Source: Glandiceps talaboti
Taxonomy: Eukaryota; Hemichordata; Enteropneusta; Spengelidae
Reading direction: 5' to 3'
Assembly (NCBI RefSeq): GCF_964340395.1
Contig: NC_135553.1
Coordinates: forward strand, 11,674,001 to 11,738,000
DNA: 64,000 nucleotides
The position numbers were made by a program, and so were the translations under genes. Under the pieces are notes generated by a model that was not told the origin of the DNA, searched no databases, and saw only the letters and a list, made by a program, of their open reading frames with translations. Positions 54,310 through 64,000 of this stretch are shown piece by piece (positions within the stretch are counted from its first letter, which is position 1; the number at the start of each line of letters is the position of its first letter).

Positions 54310-56491
54310 ATTATACCTGTTCTAATATTCTTTAACATTTCAATTTTGATGTAATGGGAGTGGGGGGGGGGTCACATGAAGGGTAAAAAAAATTAGTGTT
54401 ATTCTTAGTAACTCGCGATTGTAATTCATTCACAGACGCCATACTGTGTACACAGTTCCACTGGTTGGTATTTAGTGCGTGTATAAACATAGCAGACAAC
54501 TATAAATCATAAACAGAGACTCAGAGTAGAGACTCTAATATTTACCGTGTCTCTATCTTTGTAGGCCTTTTGTAGGAAGAAAATGTCGTATGTTTTAACA
54601 AGTTCCATGTGACAACATCCCATTTTCAGTCAATTTACACCGGTATTGTGACGACTATAACCAATGTCATCGAAGATAAACTAAAGATTAGAATTTTACA
54701 TGCTGTATTCGACATCAGAAAGGAATGTGTACTTTGGACCGCAAACTTATGGGTGTCGTTTCCGTCACATGCATGTCGCACGAATACCGGTTCACATGCT
54801 GTCTAGTCTTGTCACTGCAAATGGGACAACATTGCGTGTAAGAGGTTAAAATCTGAGAAAATCGCAAAGCCAAAATAACAGAGTTGCTAGCCACCAAATC
54901 TTGCCGGTGGACAAAATACCGGTATGTTTTAAGCTCGTGAAAATACGGCTTCCATCGGATAAAGAGTATGGGCCACTTCTATCGGATGAACCATTGTCGT
55001 GTGATCATGTGACTAATGCCTGAAATGAGATGGGGAATGACATGACAAAGGAAATATTAGTTCCTAGGGTGAAGTGGTAAAAATTGAAATGGCATAAAAT
55101 GATATGCAAATGTACGTGGCAAATACAGGTATATGTGTATACGTGAATAAACGTGACTGACGTTGGGATTTGAAAACTCAAATTCGTTATCGGAGCTGAG
55201 ACTACGGTACCTAACCGGAATGTACTACTTACTAGATCATAGATGCACTTGAAAGCTTACATCCCGGAACAGTGAGATAATGCCACACCGTCTTACGTAT
55301 TATTCATTCTCATAGCAGCCTCACACAATTACACTGTACGTATTATACAAAATCAAAACTTACGCAACATCTTGACAGCTCGAGCTCTACACGAGCCTTC
55401 TCAGAGACCGACCGAACCCGACAGTCATTAATCCATGTCTTCAAACACCAAAGGATTACAGTTCATCGTCATGGCAGCTGACCTGCGCATCTCTATCATC
55501 GGAGTCGCCTGTCGCGCATATCACCTGTGCAATCTTTAACAACTGATAAATGAAGCAACCGTTTTCATGAACTTTGCAGAGCAGTAATGGCAACAGGTCG
55601 GTGTGATTTGACTGCGGTGATCTGTTCCGATAGAACGTTTTAGGACACCATCAAAACCACCACCCTTTGATCAGACACGCACAGTATGACGTCATTAAAG
55701 TCTATTGTGTGAATTATCTCCATGATGATATGACCAAGTTCCTTATCACGTACGTACCCATCGTGACGGTGAATCACAGGGTAGGGTAAACTACATGGTA
55801 CGTGTATATGTATCTAACTGCAATATTTGCTATTTGCATATGGGTGGTATCTGAAGTGATCGTCTGGACATTAGTCTAGTTCCTATACAGTATCGTTACC
55901 ATTTACACCTCCACCTGAACATATAATATATTTATTCTATATATTACTTAGGTATTTCTATTTTTAATTTAAGGATATATCAAACATCTCGGTAATAAAA
56001 TGAACAAATACAAAATATAATTCAAGATATACATTTGTTACATGATGGTATAAAATTATTTGCATAAAATTGATCAGAACTGACTACACGTTCTTGTAAA
56101 TGTTCGCCATTTTTATACCATGATCATGAATACACGTCCTTATTATAATATAGGATAGTTCTGATAGCTCTAGAACGTTTGCAATTTTTCACTAAAATTT
56201 TGTCTTTTGAAAGTAATAAGTAATCTTTCGCATGAAACAGTTCAATTCACTTGATTATAGCTGAATTACTTCCCCACTAGTCGTTGACAACACTGCGTAC
56301 ACTAGATTGATGACCGTATGTAAACAATCGCGGAAGTGTTTAATACGTCAACAAATGGTAATTTTGTGCAGCCTTCTGACAACTTGTAGCTTCAGGGTTT
56401 AATTACTCATGACTTCACACACTTCATCAACAAATTTCAAAAACAACATCAGATATATAGACGGACATAAGAACGGATATACTTCCGGTTA
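54310..56491. other. Stretch without a recognised gene
   Basis: Slightly richer in CpG than its surroundings near 55,180-55,760, with a palindromic TGACGTCA at about 55,687. It could include a minus-strand promoter and first exon. Confidence 0.35.
55364..55440 (-). other. Possible first exon of the glycosyltransferase gene
   Basis: On the minus strand ATG TTG C is followed directly by a good donor, GTAAGT, at 55363. Joined to the acceptor at 41323 it would read M-L-R-N-M-V-K in frame with the glycosyltransferase. The implied intron is 14 kb. The upstream limit given is arbitrary. This is inference from splice-site fit only, and a purely untranslated leader elsewhere is equally possible. Confidence 0.25.
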
Positions 56492-56884
56492 TTGCATGGG
56501 ACCGGGTGTGGCACAATGTATTATGTATTTTCCCATGAAACGGAAATAACTAAGTATTTTGTGATAAGCTTTGATGGGTGCAGAAACCATACATCATCAT
56601 TCAAACACACAAAACATAGGAACTCTACGGAACTCAGCAAACATATCTGGACCCTCAAGGATAAAAACCGTGCCACTCCATTTCCTGGCAACCACTTTCA
56701 TCCAATCCAACCTACAATAGCTCAAGCAAGAAGTGCAATTTTAATATGCCTCAAAGAAAAGTTCTTTATTATCTGCCGACCCGAACTATCTACATTAAAC
56801 AAACGAAATGAACTTGTATCTTGTCGTCATAGAAATAAACATTGTTGTGTAACACCTGACCCCATCGCACACCGCCATAATTAA
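56492..56884 (+). pseudogene. Penelope-like element remnant, GIY-YIG endonuclease region
   Basis: A 130-codon frame whose middle and end match the C-terminal part of Penelope-like retroelement proteins as I know them: NHTSSFKHTKHRNSTELSKH, IWTLKDKN, CLKEKFFII and LNKRNELVSCRHRNK. The GIY-YIG start is degraded and no reverse transcriptase precedes it, so this is a truncated, probably dead copy. The A/T-rich 3' side runs into a (TA)n array. A related endonuclease-bearing retroelement is the alternative. Confidence 0.65.
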
Positions 56885-56913
56885 CACCTTTTGTACAAAC
56901 AAAAGCACCACTC

Positions 56914-57021
<108 letters not shown>

Positions 57022-57134
57022 TTTGGGTTTTTTGTTTCTGTATTTTGTTTTTGATGCTAGATGTACTTGTTACATTATGTCATGTCAAATAAAATATACT
57101 GTACTGTATTGTACTGTACTATACTACACTATAC

Positions 57135-57135
<1 letters not shown>

Positions 57136-57181
<46 letters not shown>

Positions 57182-57212
57182 ATGTCTGTCTGTCCGTCTG
57201 TCTGTCCAAAAA
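57136..57212. repeat. (CTGT)n microsatellite
   Basis: About 19 units with two changes near the right end. Confidence 0.96.
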
Positions 57213-57329
57213 GCATTCCTTTTCCGATATGATACATATTATAACTTAATATAAATTTGGGGAGGGGGGAACAGTATTAATTACTTTCAGCCTAGACCAC
57301 TACCATGCAATTAGATAATATTCCCCAAT

Positions 57330-57470
57330 ATAGAACTTCGTTCAGCCATGCAAGGTTTATTACGGATGACCTAAGGAGAATTTTCAGTACGAGTCGCTAG
57401 ACGAGTAGTGAGAAATTCGTAGGTCACGAGTGTTTTTCGGGCTGAATGAAGAAAACTGTAGGGTACCTGT
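57330..57470. repeat. Small palindromic repeat
   Basis: GAACTTCGTTCAGCC against GGCTGAATGAAG, and GACCTAAGGAGAATT against AAATTCGTAGGTC. It may be a short MITE. No target duplication is clear. Confidence 0.4.
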
Positions 57471-57777
57471 ATATTATAATTCAATATACTCCCGCATTGA
57501 AGCAAAATTTATGGAAAATAGGCTAAATCAATCAATGGCCATTTGGAACGTTTTGACCCATATTTCGAGCACCACAGAACCATGCCAGTGACGTTGTGAA
57601 TCTTTATTCAACCAGATATAAATAAATAGAACAAAGTTGAATATAAACTCAAGTAGTATAAACCTACAATTCAAAACAAACAAAATAGAACAAATTATTA
57701 CTGCAATAAAATTTACAAAAAAAGTCACACAGTGTCGAGAAAAAGAAAATCTATAAAGAGTATACGGAAAAACAAAA

Positions 57778-58956
57778 TCACCAAGCTGATAAGTAAGATT
57801 TTAAAGCTTTTTGAAATTTAAATCTTGCATTTATTTGTTTTAGATGATATGGCAATGAATTCCAGTGTCTGACTCCAGCAAATACAATGTTGTGTTGAGT
57901 AATACTGAGTCTGGCATTCGGTATTCGGAGATTGCCACTATCAGATGATCGTGTAGAATAAGTATGCCTGTATGGGTAGGGACTTCAAAATAGTTAGTAA
58001 TATTTGGAGGGAAATTATTATTTGATGAGTCTCGGAAGTGGTAATATATTTAGTTGGCGAAATAAAGGATCAGAGTGTGCAGTGAAATTAGAAAATGTAA
58101 TAAGTCGAACTGCTTTTTTCTGTAGGCGGAGAATGGGATTTAGTAATGTAGTGTAAGTTTTACCCCAGATTTCTAAACAGTATGTTAGATGCGGTAAGAT
58201 GAAGGTGTTATAGATCATGATAAGAATTGACTTTGGTACAAAATGTCTGATACGAGAAAGGACACCAATTTTGGGGCTAATTTTTGAAATAACATTGTTC
58301 ACGTGTGAATTCCAAGTAAGTGATAAGTCAGTGGATATGCCAAGATAACTTGCCGAAGTGACTTCCTCGATCATATGATGTGATAAAAACAAATTGCCTT
58401 GTTGTTTTTTAATAATCATGAAGTTAGTTTTGTTGACATTAATAGTAAGTTTGTTAGCATCACACCAAGTATTGATTTTATTAAATTCAGTATTGACATT
58501 ATCGAGGTTGATGATGGTGGAGTTAAACGATTTGAATACATTAGTGTCATCAGCGAATAATCGAAAATTAAAGTAGTTAGTTGAGTTAGCAATATCGTTA
58601 ATATAGATAATAAATAGAGTGGGGTCTAAAATTGAACGTTGTGGCACTCCACATTTAATTTGTTGTGGCTCAGAAGATTTACCATCAATAACAACAACTT
58701 GTTTACGAGATTGAAAATAACTGTCAAACCATTGTAATGGTTGGCCTCTTATCCCATAAAATTTAAGCTTCTGTAGAAGGATAGTATGATCTATTGTGTC
58801 AAATGCCCTTTTTAGATCAACAAAAATACCAATAGTTGTCTGGCCCTTTTCTATTTGATCCATTAAGTAGGTTCGGATTATCGTGACATAAACGACTGGG
58901 GTATATAAACCGTATTTTCTGTTCAAAGACAAAATCTTGGCATGTACAATAAACAA
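57778..58956 (-). pseudogene. Non-LTR (LINE) reverse transcriptase, decayed and 5'-truncated
   Basis: The main frame 58956-58018 (312 codons) has the palm motifs in order: FVDLKRAFDTIDH (residues 45-57), GVPQRSILDPTLF (103-115) and FADDT (134-138), then a thumb-like region with NSHVNNVISKI and LPHLTYCLEIWG. In the second motif the usual GVPQGS..GP glycines are R and D. A stop at 58018 and a later frame change separate it from a typical C-terminal end (FAGVRHWNSLPYHLKQ), finishing at 57778. No endonuclease domain is seen upstream. The style is jockey/CR1-like. It cannot encode a working enzyme as it stands. Confidence 0.9.
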
Positions 58957-59439
58957 TGTATATGGTACTATTAAAATAGTTTTCCGACATTTTTCACAAT
59001 TTATTGTTTCTATTCTTATTTTCTGTCTGTTTTGTTTGTCCTCTCAATCCCTTGTAATAATCATTTTTTTTATAGGCTTGGCTTTTTTACTTTGTGTTGT
59101 CATAGAAACTAATTTTCTCCCCCCCCCCTTTTCACACCTGGGTCCATAACTTTAATCACAGACAAGTAAGAATTGTCTGTATTTTAATGAACAGCTAGAT
59201 CTCGTGCAGGAATAAGAATAAAATGAAGCAGGTCAAGTAGTTATATTGGTATCTATGTTATCATCAAACTATTTGGAATATTGTGATCAATCGGTCTAGT
59301 GAGAAAACTAAGGATTAGCACATTGTGTTCTAGTCATCCCAAGGAGTGGGTAAATATAATTTATCAAATGTGTCGATTGACTGGCTTGCATATACAATTA
59401 ATGACTCTAGATATGCATTCTGAGACAAGTTCAGACAAC

Positions 59440-59725
59440 AACACGGCACAACACGTCGTTCGCTAGACTCTCTCACAGTCCTCAGGGCTGTTTTGTTTGT
59501 ACCCGGATATCGACTGCATCCTTGTACAGTGGGCCCTCAACGACCACATAGGGCTAGTTATTTGTTGAAGTGTAATACTGCAAGGTAAGGGGGCATCGCA
59601 GTATTAACACGTCAACAAATGATTAGCCCTATATTCTAGTACGGTAGATATCGGTACATACAAAACAGCTAATAGCGATGCTCCCGAGGACAGGTGGGAG
59701 TCTAATCGTTCGCAGCCTGTGAACA
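59440..59725. mobile_element. Long palindromic MITE-like element
   Basis: GGCTGTTTTGTTTGTACCCG and GATATCG pair with CGGTACATACAAAACAGC and GATATC. GGGCTAGTTATTTGTTG pairs with CAACAAATGATTAGCCC, and AATACTGC with GCAGTATT. The outer limits are uncertain and no target duplication was found. Confidence 0.65.
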
Positions 59726-60448
59726 GAATGAAGGTTATTATACATCATCACTTGTTAAAATTTAATTCTTGAGCAGTGGTTTGATAAGTGGTCGTCGATA
59801 TAACCCCCCACCCCCACCCCCGGGCATCATGAACTCTAGCAACTTCTACAACGTTGTAGTACCAGTGTTTACGCTGGTAGCTGCTCGACATGCCATAATA
59901 TCTTTACTACACATTTACTAGTACATTCCGTTTCGGTCATATGGAGGAGCTAGCAGGACTTCGACGGCGGGGAGGGGGGGGGGGTCGGAGGGGATCTTAG
60001 TCAAAGTCAAGTCAAAGCAAATCAAAGAGTCGAGTCGAGTCGAGTCGAGAATACTGTACTAATAATATACATTTGCTCATCAGGTATTGTATTTTGTTTT
60101 TATCAAATGCACAGGCATACAGTAATATACAATATCTGAACAAACGTATATTATTGTAACTGTTATTTTTAATAAATGAACACCTACCTACACATACGAA
60201 TATGAACTAAGATTCTAGCCAATCAACCACTTTCACAGTGGATAATATTTTCTTGATATATGGACACATATACCCATGGATACATAGAATTTACGTGCCA
60301 TTGGTGATTTTGGCAAAAATGCTCAAAATCATTTGAACTGGGCTTGTAGGGTAATATAGTAACGGAGTTCAGTATACAGGCCCGCATATACATTATAGAT
60401 ACTAGTAATATGGGTATTATCGTGTGTTTATGGTATTTTCATTTATTA

Positions 60449-60483
60449 AGTTTGTTTGTTTGTTTGTTTGTTTGTTTGTTTGT
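60449..60483. repeat. (TTTG)n microsatellite
   Basis: Eight or nine TTTG units about 200 bases before the PGAP1 start. Confidence 0.95.
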
Positions 60484-60678
60484 CTTTATTTGTGTATATA
60501 CTTTTTTGTAACACGGTTTTTGATCCCTGTGCACAGTGATACACCTTCACGGAATATTAATGAATAGTTTGAACTTACGAGTCCAGGATTGAACAGCGTC
60601 CTCAACGTTAGGTACAGATTGTAAATGACACCGATTGTGTGTGTAGATCTCTCAGACCAGACAAGACAGGTGTGAAAC

Positions 60679-60810
60679 ATGGCTGCCAAGAATCTCGTGT
60701 TTTGCACGTTGATGCTGACGCTTTTAGCGTTGGGAATATTTGATTACCTGTTGAATGTTGAGTCGAATGGCTGTGAGATGACATACATGTGGGAAAAACC
60801 TCGGTACATG
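60679..60810 (+). CDS. PGAP1: PGAP1 exon 1
   Basis: Starts [19 protein letters not shown] and ends at YM before GTAAGT. Contains the N-terminal membrane helix. Confidence 0.9.
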
Positions 60811-63554
60811 GTAAGTATTTCTAATGTGTACATGCTGTATCACTATCAGCGCGGCCACAGTCCGTCTCAGCGTTTGTAGCAGGTTACCCTGTGTTGTTGC
60901 TCCGCGATCCAGGTAAATGGTAACGCAGACTGTCGGAGCTTTGCAATTTCCATGGATCTGGGTATCTGGGGTGCATTTAACAGAGTATGATACTGTCCAG
61001 TAAGCGTAGTTCGATAACACAGCACGGCCACGTGGATGAGCACATATTGTACCCCCAACCACAACAATGTTTACAAGTGCTTCAAATTCAATGATCAGTT
61101 GAACTGTGGACATGTCTGTCTGTCTGTCCGGGATGCGATGACCAATGCATTCCACACATGCAACGAAAGGATATCTTACAAAATACAGTACCGTTGTTTT
61201 TAGGAACCTTTGTAAAATGACTGGGAAATGCAAAGGTAGATTTTATCTACTCACCACCCTTAGTTACCAAACACACTGGATTCATGAGTTATTAAAATTA
61301 ATGTGCATTTTTCATATATTTGTCTGTTTTTTTTTCTTTTGTAGGTTGTACCAGGTATATCAGAGAAAATTAAACAAAAGTTTCCCCAGTACTCTCTGCA
61401 TCTGTATGGAGAAGGTCGCTATGCTGATCAATCTGAGTAAGCCTCTGGAATATTTTGTTTCTTGAAACTGTTCATGAGTGTCAAAAATGCTGGGATTCCA
61501 AATTACATGACCCTGGTTTGCTTTTTCACAACCAACCAACGAACCAACCCAAAATTTATGTATGCACATTGAGAATTATATCACAAAAGTTGCATTTGTC
61601 AGAAATTATTGAAATAAAAAAAAATATGTTGTGCCCTCAAAAAAATGAATATATTTACCCTATGTATTTTGAATGGTAAAATTGCAATCAGAAACATGTT
61701 GTTTTGTTACTTGACTTACAGTAAAGATCAACCAATTTAAATAACTGGGATCATTTGATTTGCAAGACACTATAGCCATTGCATTGAATGTATTACTTTT
61801 ATGACTTTACTTTCAATTTTTATATTGGTTTATTCATTGGAAGAAGGACTACCCTCAACATATACAGACTCAATGACCTTTCACCTTTGGCATCCCATAA
61901 TGGTTTGATTCAGTCAACTAATGCATGATACCAGCATATTTCTCCTGTAGAAACTGAACATGTTATAGCTCTTTCTATCACATGCAATTCCATGTTTCAA
62001 ATTGTCAGGTTTACAGTTTGTTTGAGCTGAAATGAAATGGTGTTGAAATGTTTTTAATTTATATGTTTAGATGGATATATACAGATATAGACTGGCTAGC
62101 TATATTTATCTGATTTTTTTTCACCTACATTCAATAATGGTGATATAGAATTAGAACAGTGGAGGGATGGTACAAAAGGCACACCTTGCTAATGTTCTCC
62201 GGAATTTTTGTACAAGAGCAGGTACACAGGACAGTAACAAACATGGGATATACTTGTCAGTTTGAGACCAGGACGTTAACGGGAGGATCTTAGTTCAAAT
62301 GACTGTTTTGACTCCTTAATATCAATCAGATTTGTATCATTTGCACTGAGGGCACAGACACTGTTATAATGTGAGTCTTTTTCACAACCCTAGGGAGTTA
62401 TGACCAAGGTTAGTGTAGGGTGTGGAATGGGGTCAGACTCCCTAGCATAAACCTGATTTGTATCATTTGCAACGAGTGCATGAACACTGTTAAATGTGCC
62501 CCCCCCCCCCCTTTGCAAGCTAGGGGGTTAGGTTAGGGTTAAGGGTAGTTTAGGGACAGCGATAGGTTTAGACTCCCTAGTACAATCCTAATTTGTATCA
62601 TCTGCAATGACTGGGCACTGTAGTATATGTGTCTCCCTTTCAGCATATCAAACCCAGCAAAATCTATCATTATTCTAACTGTGAGGTTGTCCACCAAACA
62701 TGGAAGACATGGTAAAAAGATAATCGGTACAAATCATCACTATAGTCTACATTCATGAATATGTATTGGTTGCTTCTTTTTATAGAAATATGAAACTGAG
62801 GGGTATACCTGTACTCTTTATCCCAGGAAATGCAGGAAGTTATAAACAAGGTAAAAATAGCTTTATGAGTAAAGTTCAAATTCTATTATCTGTGAGTTTT
62901 GTACTACCCCAGTAATTGAAGTACAACAGAGTGCAAGTAAAACCTGTGTATCGAGAAATGTTTTGTACAAAGAATATACAAGTAAAAATGTGTACACCGA
63001 CTTGTCTGTATGGTACAAGTCTGTATGCTAGAGACATTATACTTGTTACAATACATGAACTTTTCTCAGGGTAAGACCCCCCCCCCCCCCACCCTCCTCC
63101 TCATCTTTGAAATCGTTGGAAACTTAATTTATTAAGTTTACATAACGAAATATATAGTGCACAAAATTTATAGAGTCTGGGTTAGTCGTGTTGTCTGAAA
63201 AGTACATGTCAATTTTTGGGCCACACCAAGTAAGGAGAAGGAGAGAGGATAAAATAAAATCTTGCCTTGACTTCAAGTCTTACACAAAGTATGCATACTA
63301 GTACCATTTCCAATGTGACAGACACTGCAGAATTTGAAATATATATCAAGTCATTAATTTTAAATCTACTTTTTCTTAAGAATATTAATGACATCATATT
63401 TATGTGTACGTGTGTTTCTTACTTTTAGTCAGATCACTGGGGTCCGTAGCACTACGGAAAGCAGAAAAGTCATCCTATCACTTCAACTATTTTGTTGTAA
63501 ACTTAAATGGTGAATTCTCTGGTCTATATGGTGGTATACTTGATGGACAAACAG
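60679..63554 (+). CDS. PGAP1: PGAP1 (GPI inositol-deacylase), 3'-partial, first four coding exons
   Basis: PGAP1 is an ER membrane lipase-fold enzyme that removes the acyl chain from the inositol of GPI anchors soon after attachment, which lets GPI proteins leave the ER. Exons: 60679-60810, 61345-61436, 62786-62850, 63429-63554, giving 138 codons plus one base, in frame throughout. Residues ~7-26 form an N-terminal membrane segment. Then come [13 protein letters not shown], the Tyr-rich [12 protein letters not shown], the family signature [19 protein letters not shown] and the LYGGIL segment. The catalytic GHSMGG serine motif lies beyond the window. The start ATG has a good context (AACATGG). 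Confidence 0.94.
61345..61436 (+). CDS. PGAP1: PGAP1 exon 2
   Basis: Encodes [20 protein letters not shown] and [10 protein letters not shown]. Flanked by TTTGTAG and GTAAGC. Confidence 0.92.
62786..62850 (+). CDS. PGAP1: PGAP1 exon 3
   Basis: Encodes [20 protein letters not shown], the family signature. Flanked by TTATAG and GTAAAA. Confidence 0.95.
63429..63554 (+). CDS. PGAP1: PGAP1 exon 4
   Basis: Encodes [20 protein letters not shown] and [11 protein letters not shown]. Flanked by TTTTAG and GTAGGC. Confidence 0.93.
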
Positions 63555-64000
63555 GTAGGCTGCAATTTTTCACCATTCACAACTAGTTATATATAGGCTG
63601 TAAGATACAGTGTGTAGTGCAGCCCTATCAGCCACCATTCAGCTCTGGGGGCATGTGCTGCGCATCTTCCAGTGTACACATGTCTTGGTGTGTTTACAAA
63701 CAAGAGCTTGACACTATCTAAAATTCAATTATTTCATGTTTTTTCAAGTGAATTTCAAGTGTCATCTCAGTGTGGAACTTTGTTTGATCTGTTCTTTCTT
63801 TTAACATAGAAATTAGAATGTCCCTTGTCAGTAAAGTGTTTAAACTTTTACTGTTACTTTGTTCAAGAAAACTCCAACCTATTCTCAGTTAAATTCGCTA
63901 AAAAATCAGGGGTCACCGTACATTTTTTTGAAATAGAGGTCAAAATGATATCAAAATCTTGTCATTTTAGAATCCAATATGGCTGCCAAATACAATTTAA
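63555..64000. other. Start of a PGAP1 intron
   Basis: No exon seen. The end (63,880-63,985) holds a copy of the dispersed repeat also found at 38,206. Confidence 0.6.

Noticed and set aside
60724-61233. 169-codon minus-strand frame
   Set aside because: It overlaps PGAP1 exon 1 in antisense and continues into its intron, with no recognisable domain.

Overview
This is animal nuclear DNA, AT-rich and dominated by introns. Its genes are split by GT-AG introns. Microsatellites are abundant, and there are many short non-autonomous DNA transposons (MITEs), tRNA-derived SINE-like pieces and broken retroelements. The proteins, intron style and repeat load fit a marine invertebrate, perhaps a hemichordate, a lancelet or a similar lineage. 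I cannot fix the species from the window alone.

Layout. (1) 605-31813, + strand: the last 26 coding exons of IFT140, the intraflagellar transport complex A subunit. They join without a frame break into 1,195 codons plus a stop (3,588 bases). The first ~270 residues lie upstream of the window. The 3' UTR probably runs to about 34,020. (2) 34,030-40,226: a tail-to-tail gap filled with repeats and TTAA-flanked MITEs. (3) 40,227-41,318, - strand: the main coding exon of a type II membrane glycosyltransferase of the DXD sugar-binding family. A splice acceptor sits just before its ATG, and a possible first exon lies 14 kb away at 55,364. (4) 41,350-60,600: a long stretch without a recognisable host gene. 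It holds a hAT-like MITE family with 8-bp target duplications, other MITEs, long microsatellites, a Penelope-like GIY-YIG remnant and a decayed LINE reverse transcriptase. (5) 60,679 to the window end, + strand: the first four coding exons of PGAP1, the GPI inositol deacylase. The rest lies beyond the window.

The three host genes share no pathway that the sequence shows: cilium transport, Golgi glycosylation and ER remodelling of GPI anchors. Two act in the secretory pathway, but no co-regulation is implied.

The most unusual feature is at 26,681-27,413. The last ~38 coding bases of IFT140 in-window exon 20, together with its 5' splice site, have been amplified into an 11-copy tandem array inside the following intron. 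Ten decoy donors therefore follow the real one. A decayed partial copy of the next exon lies just beyond. The second theme is the density of MITEs whose termini and target duplications can be read directly, including one element nested in the end of another.
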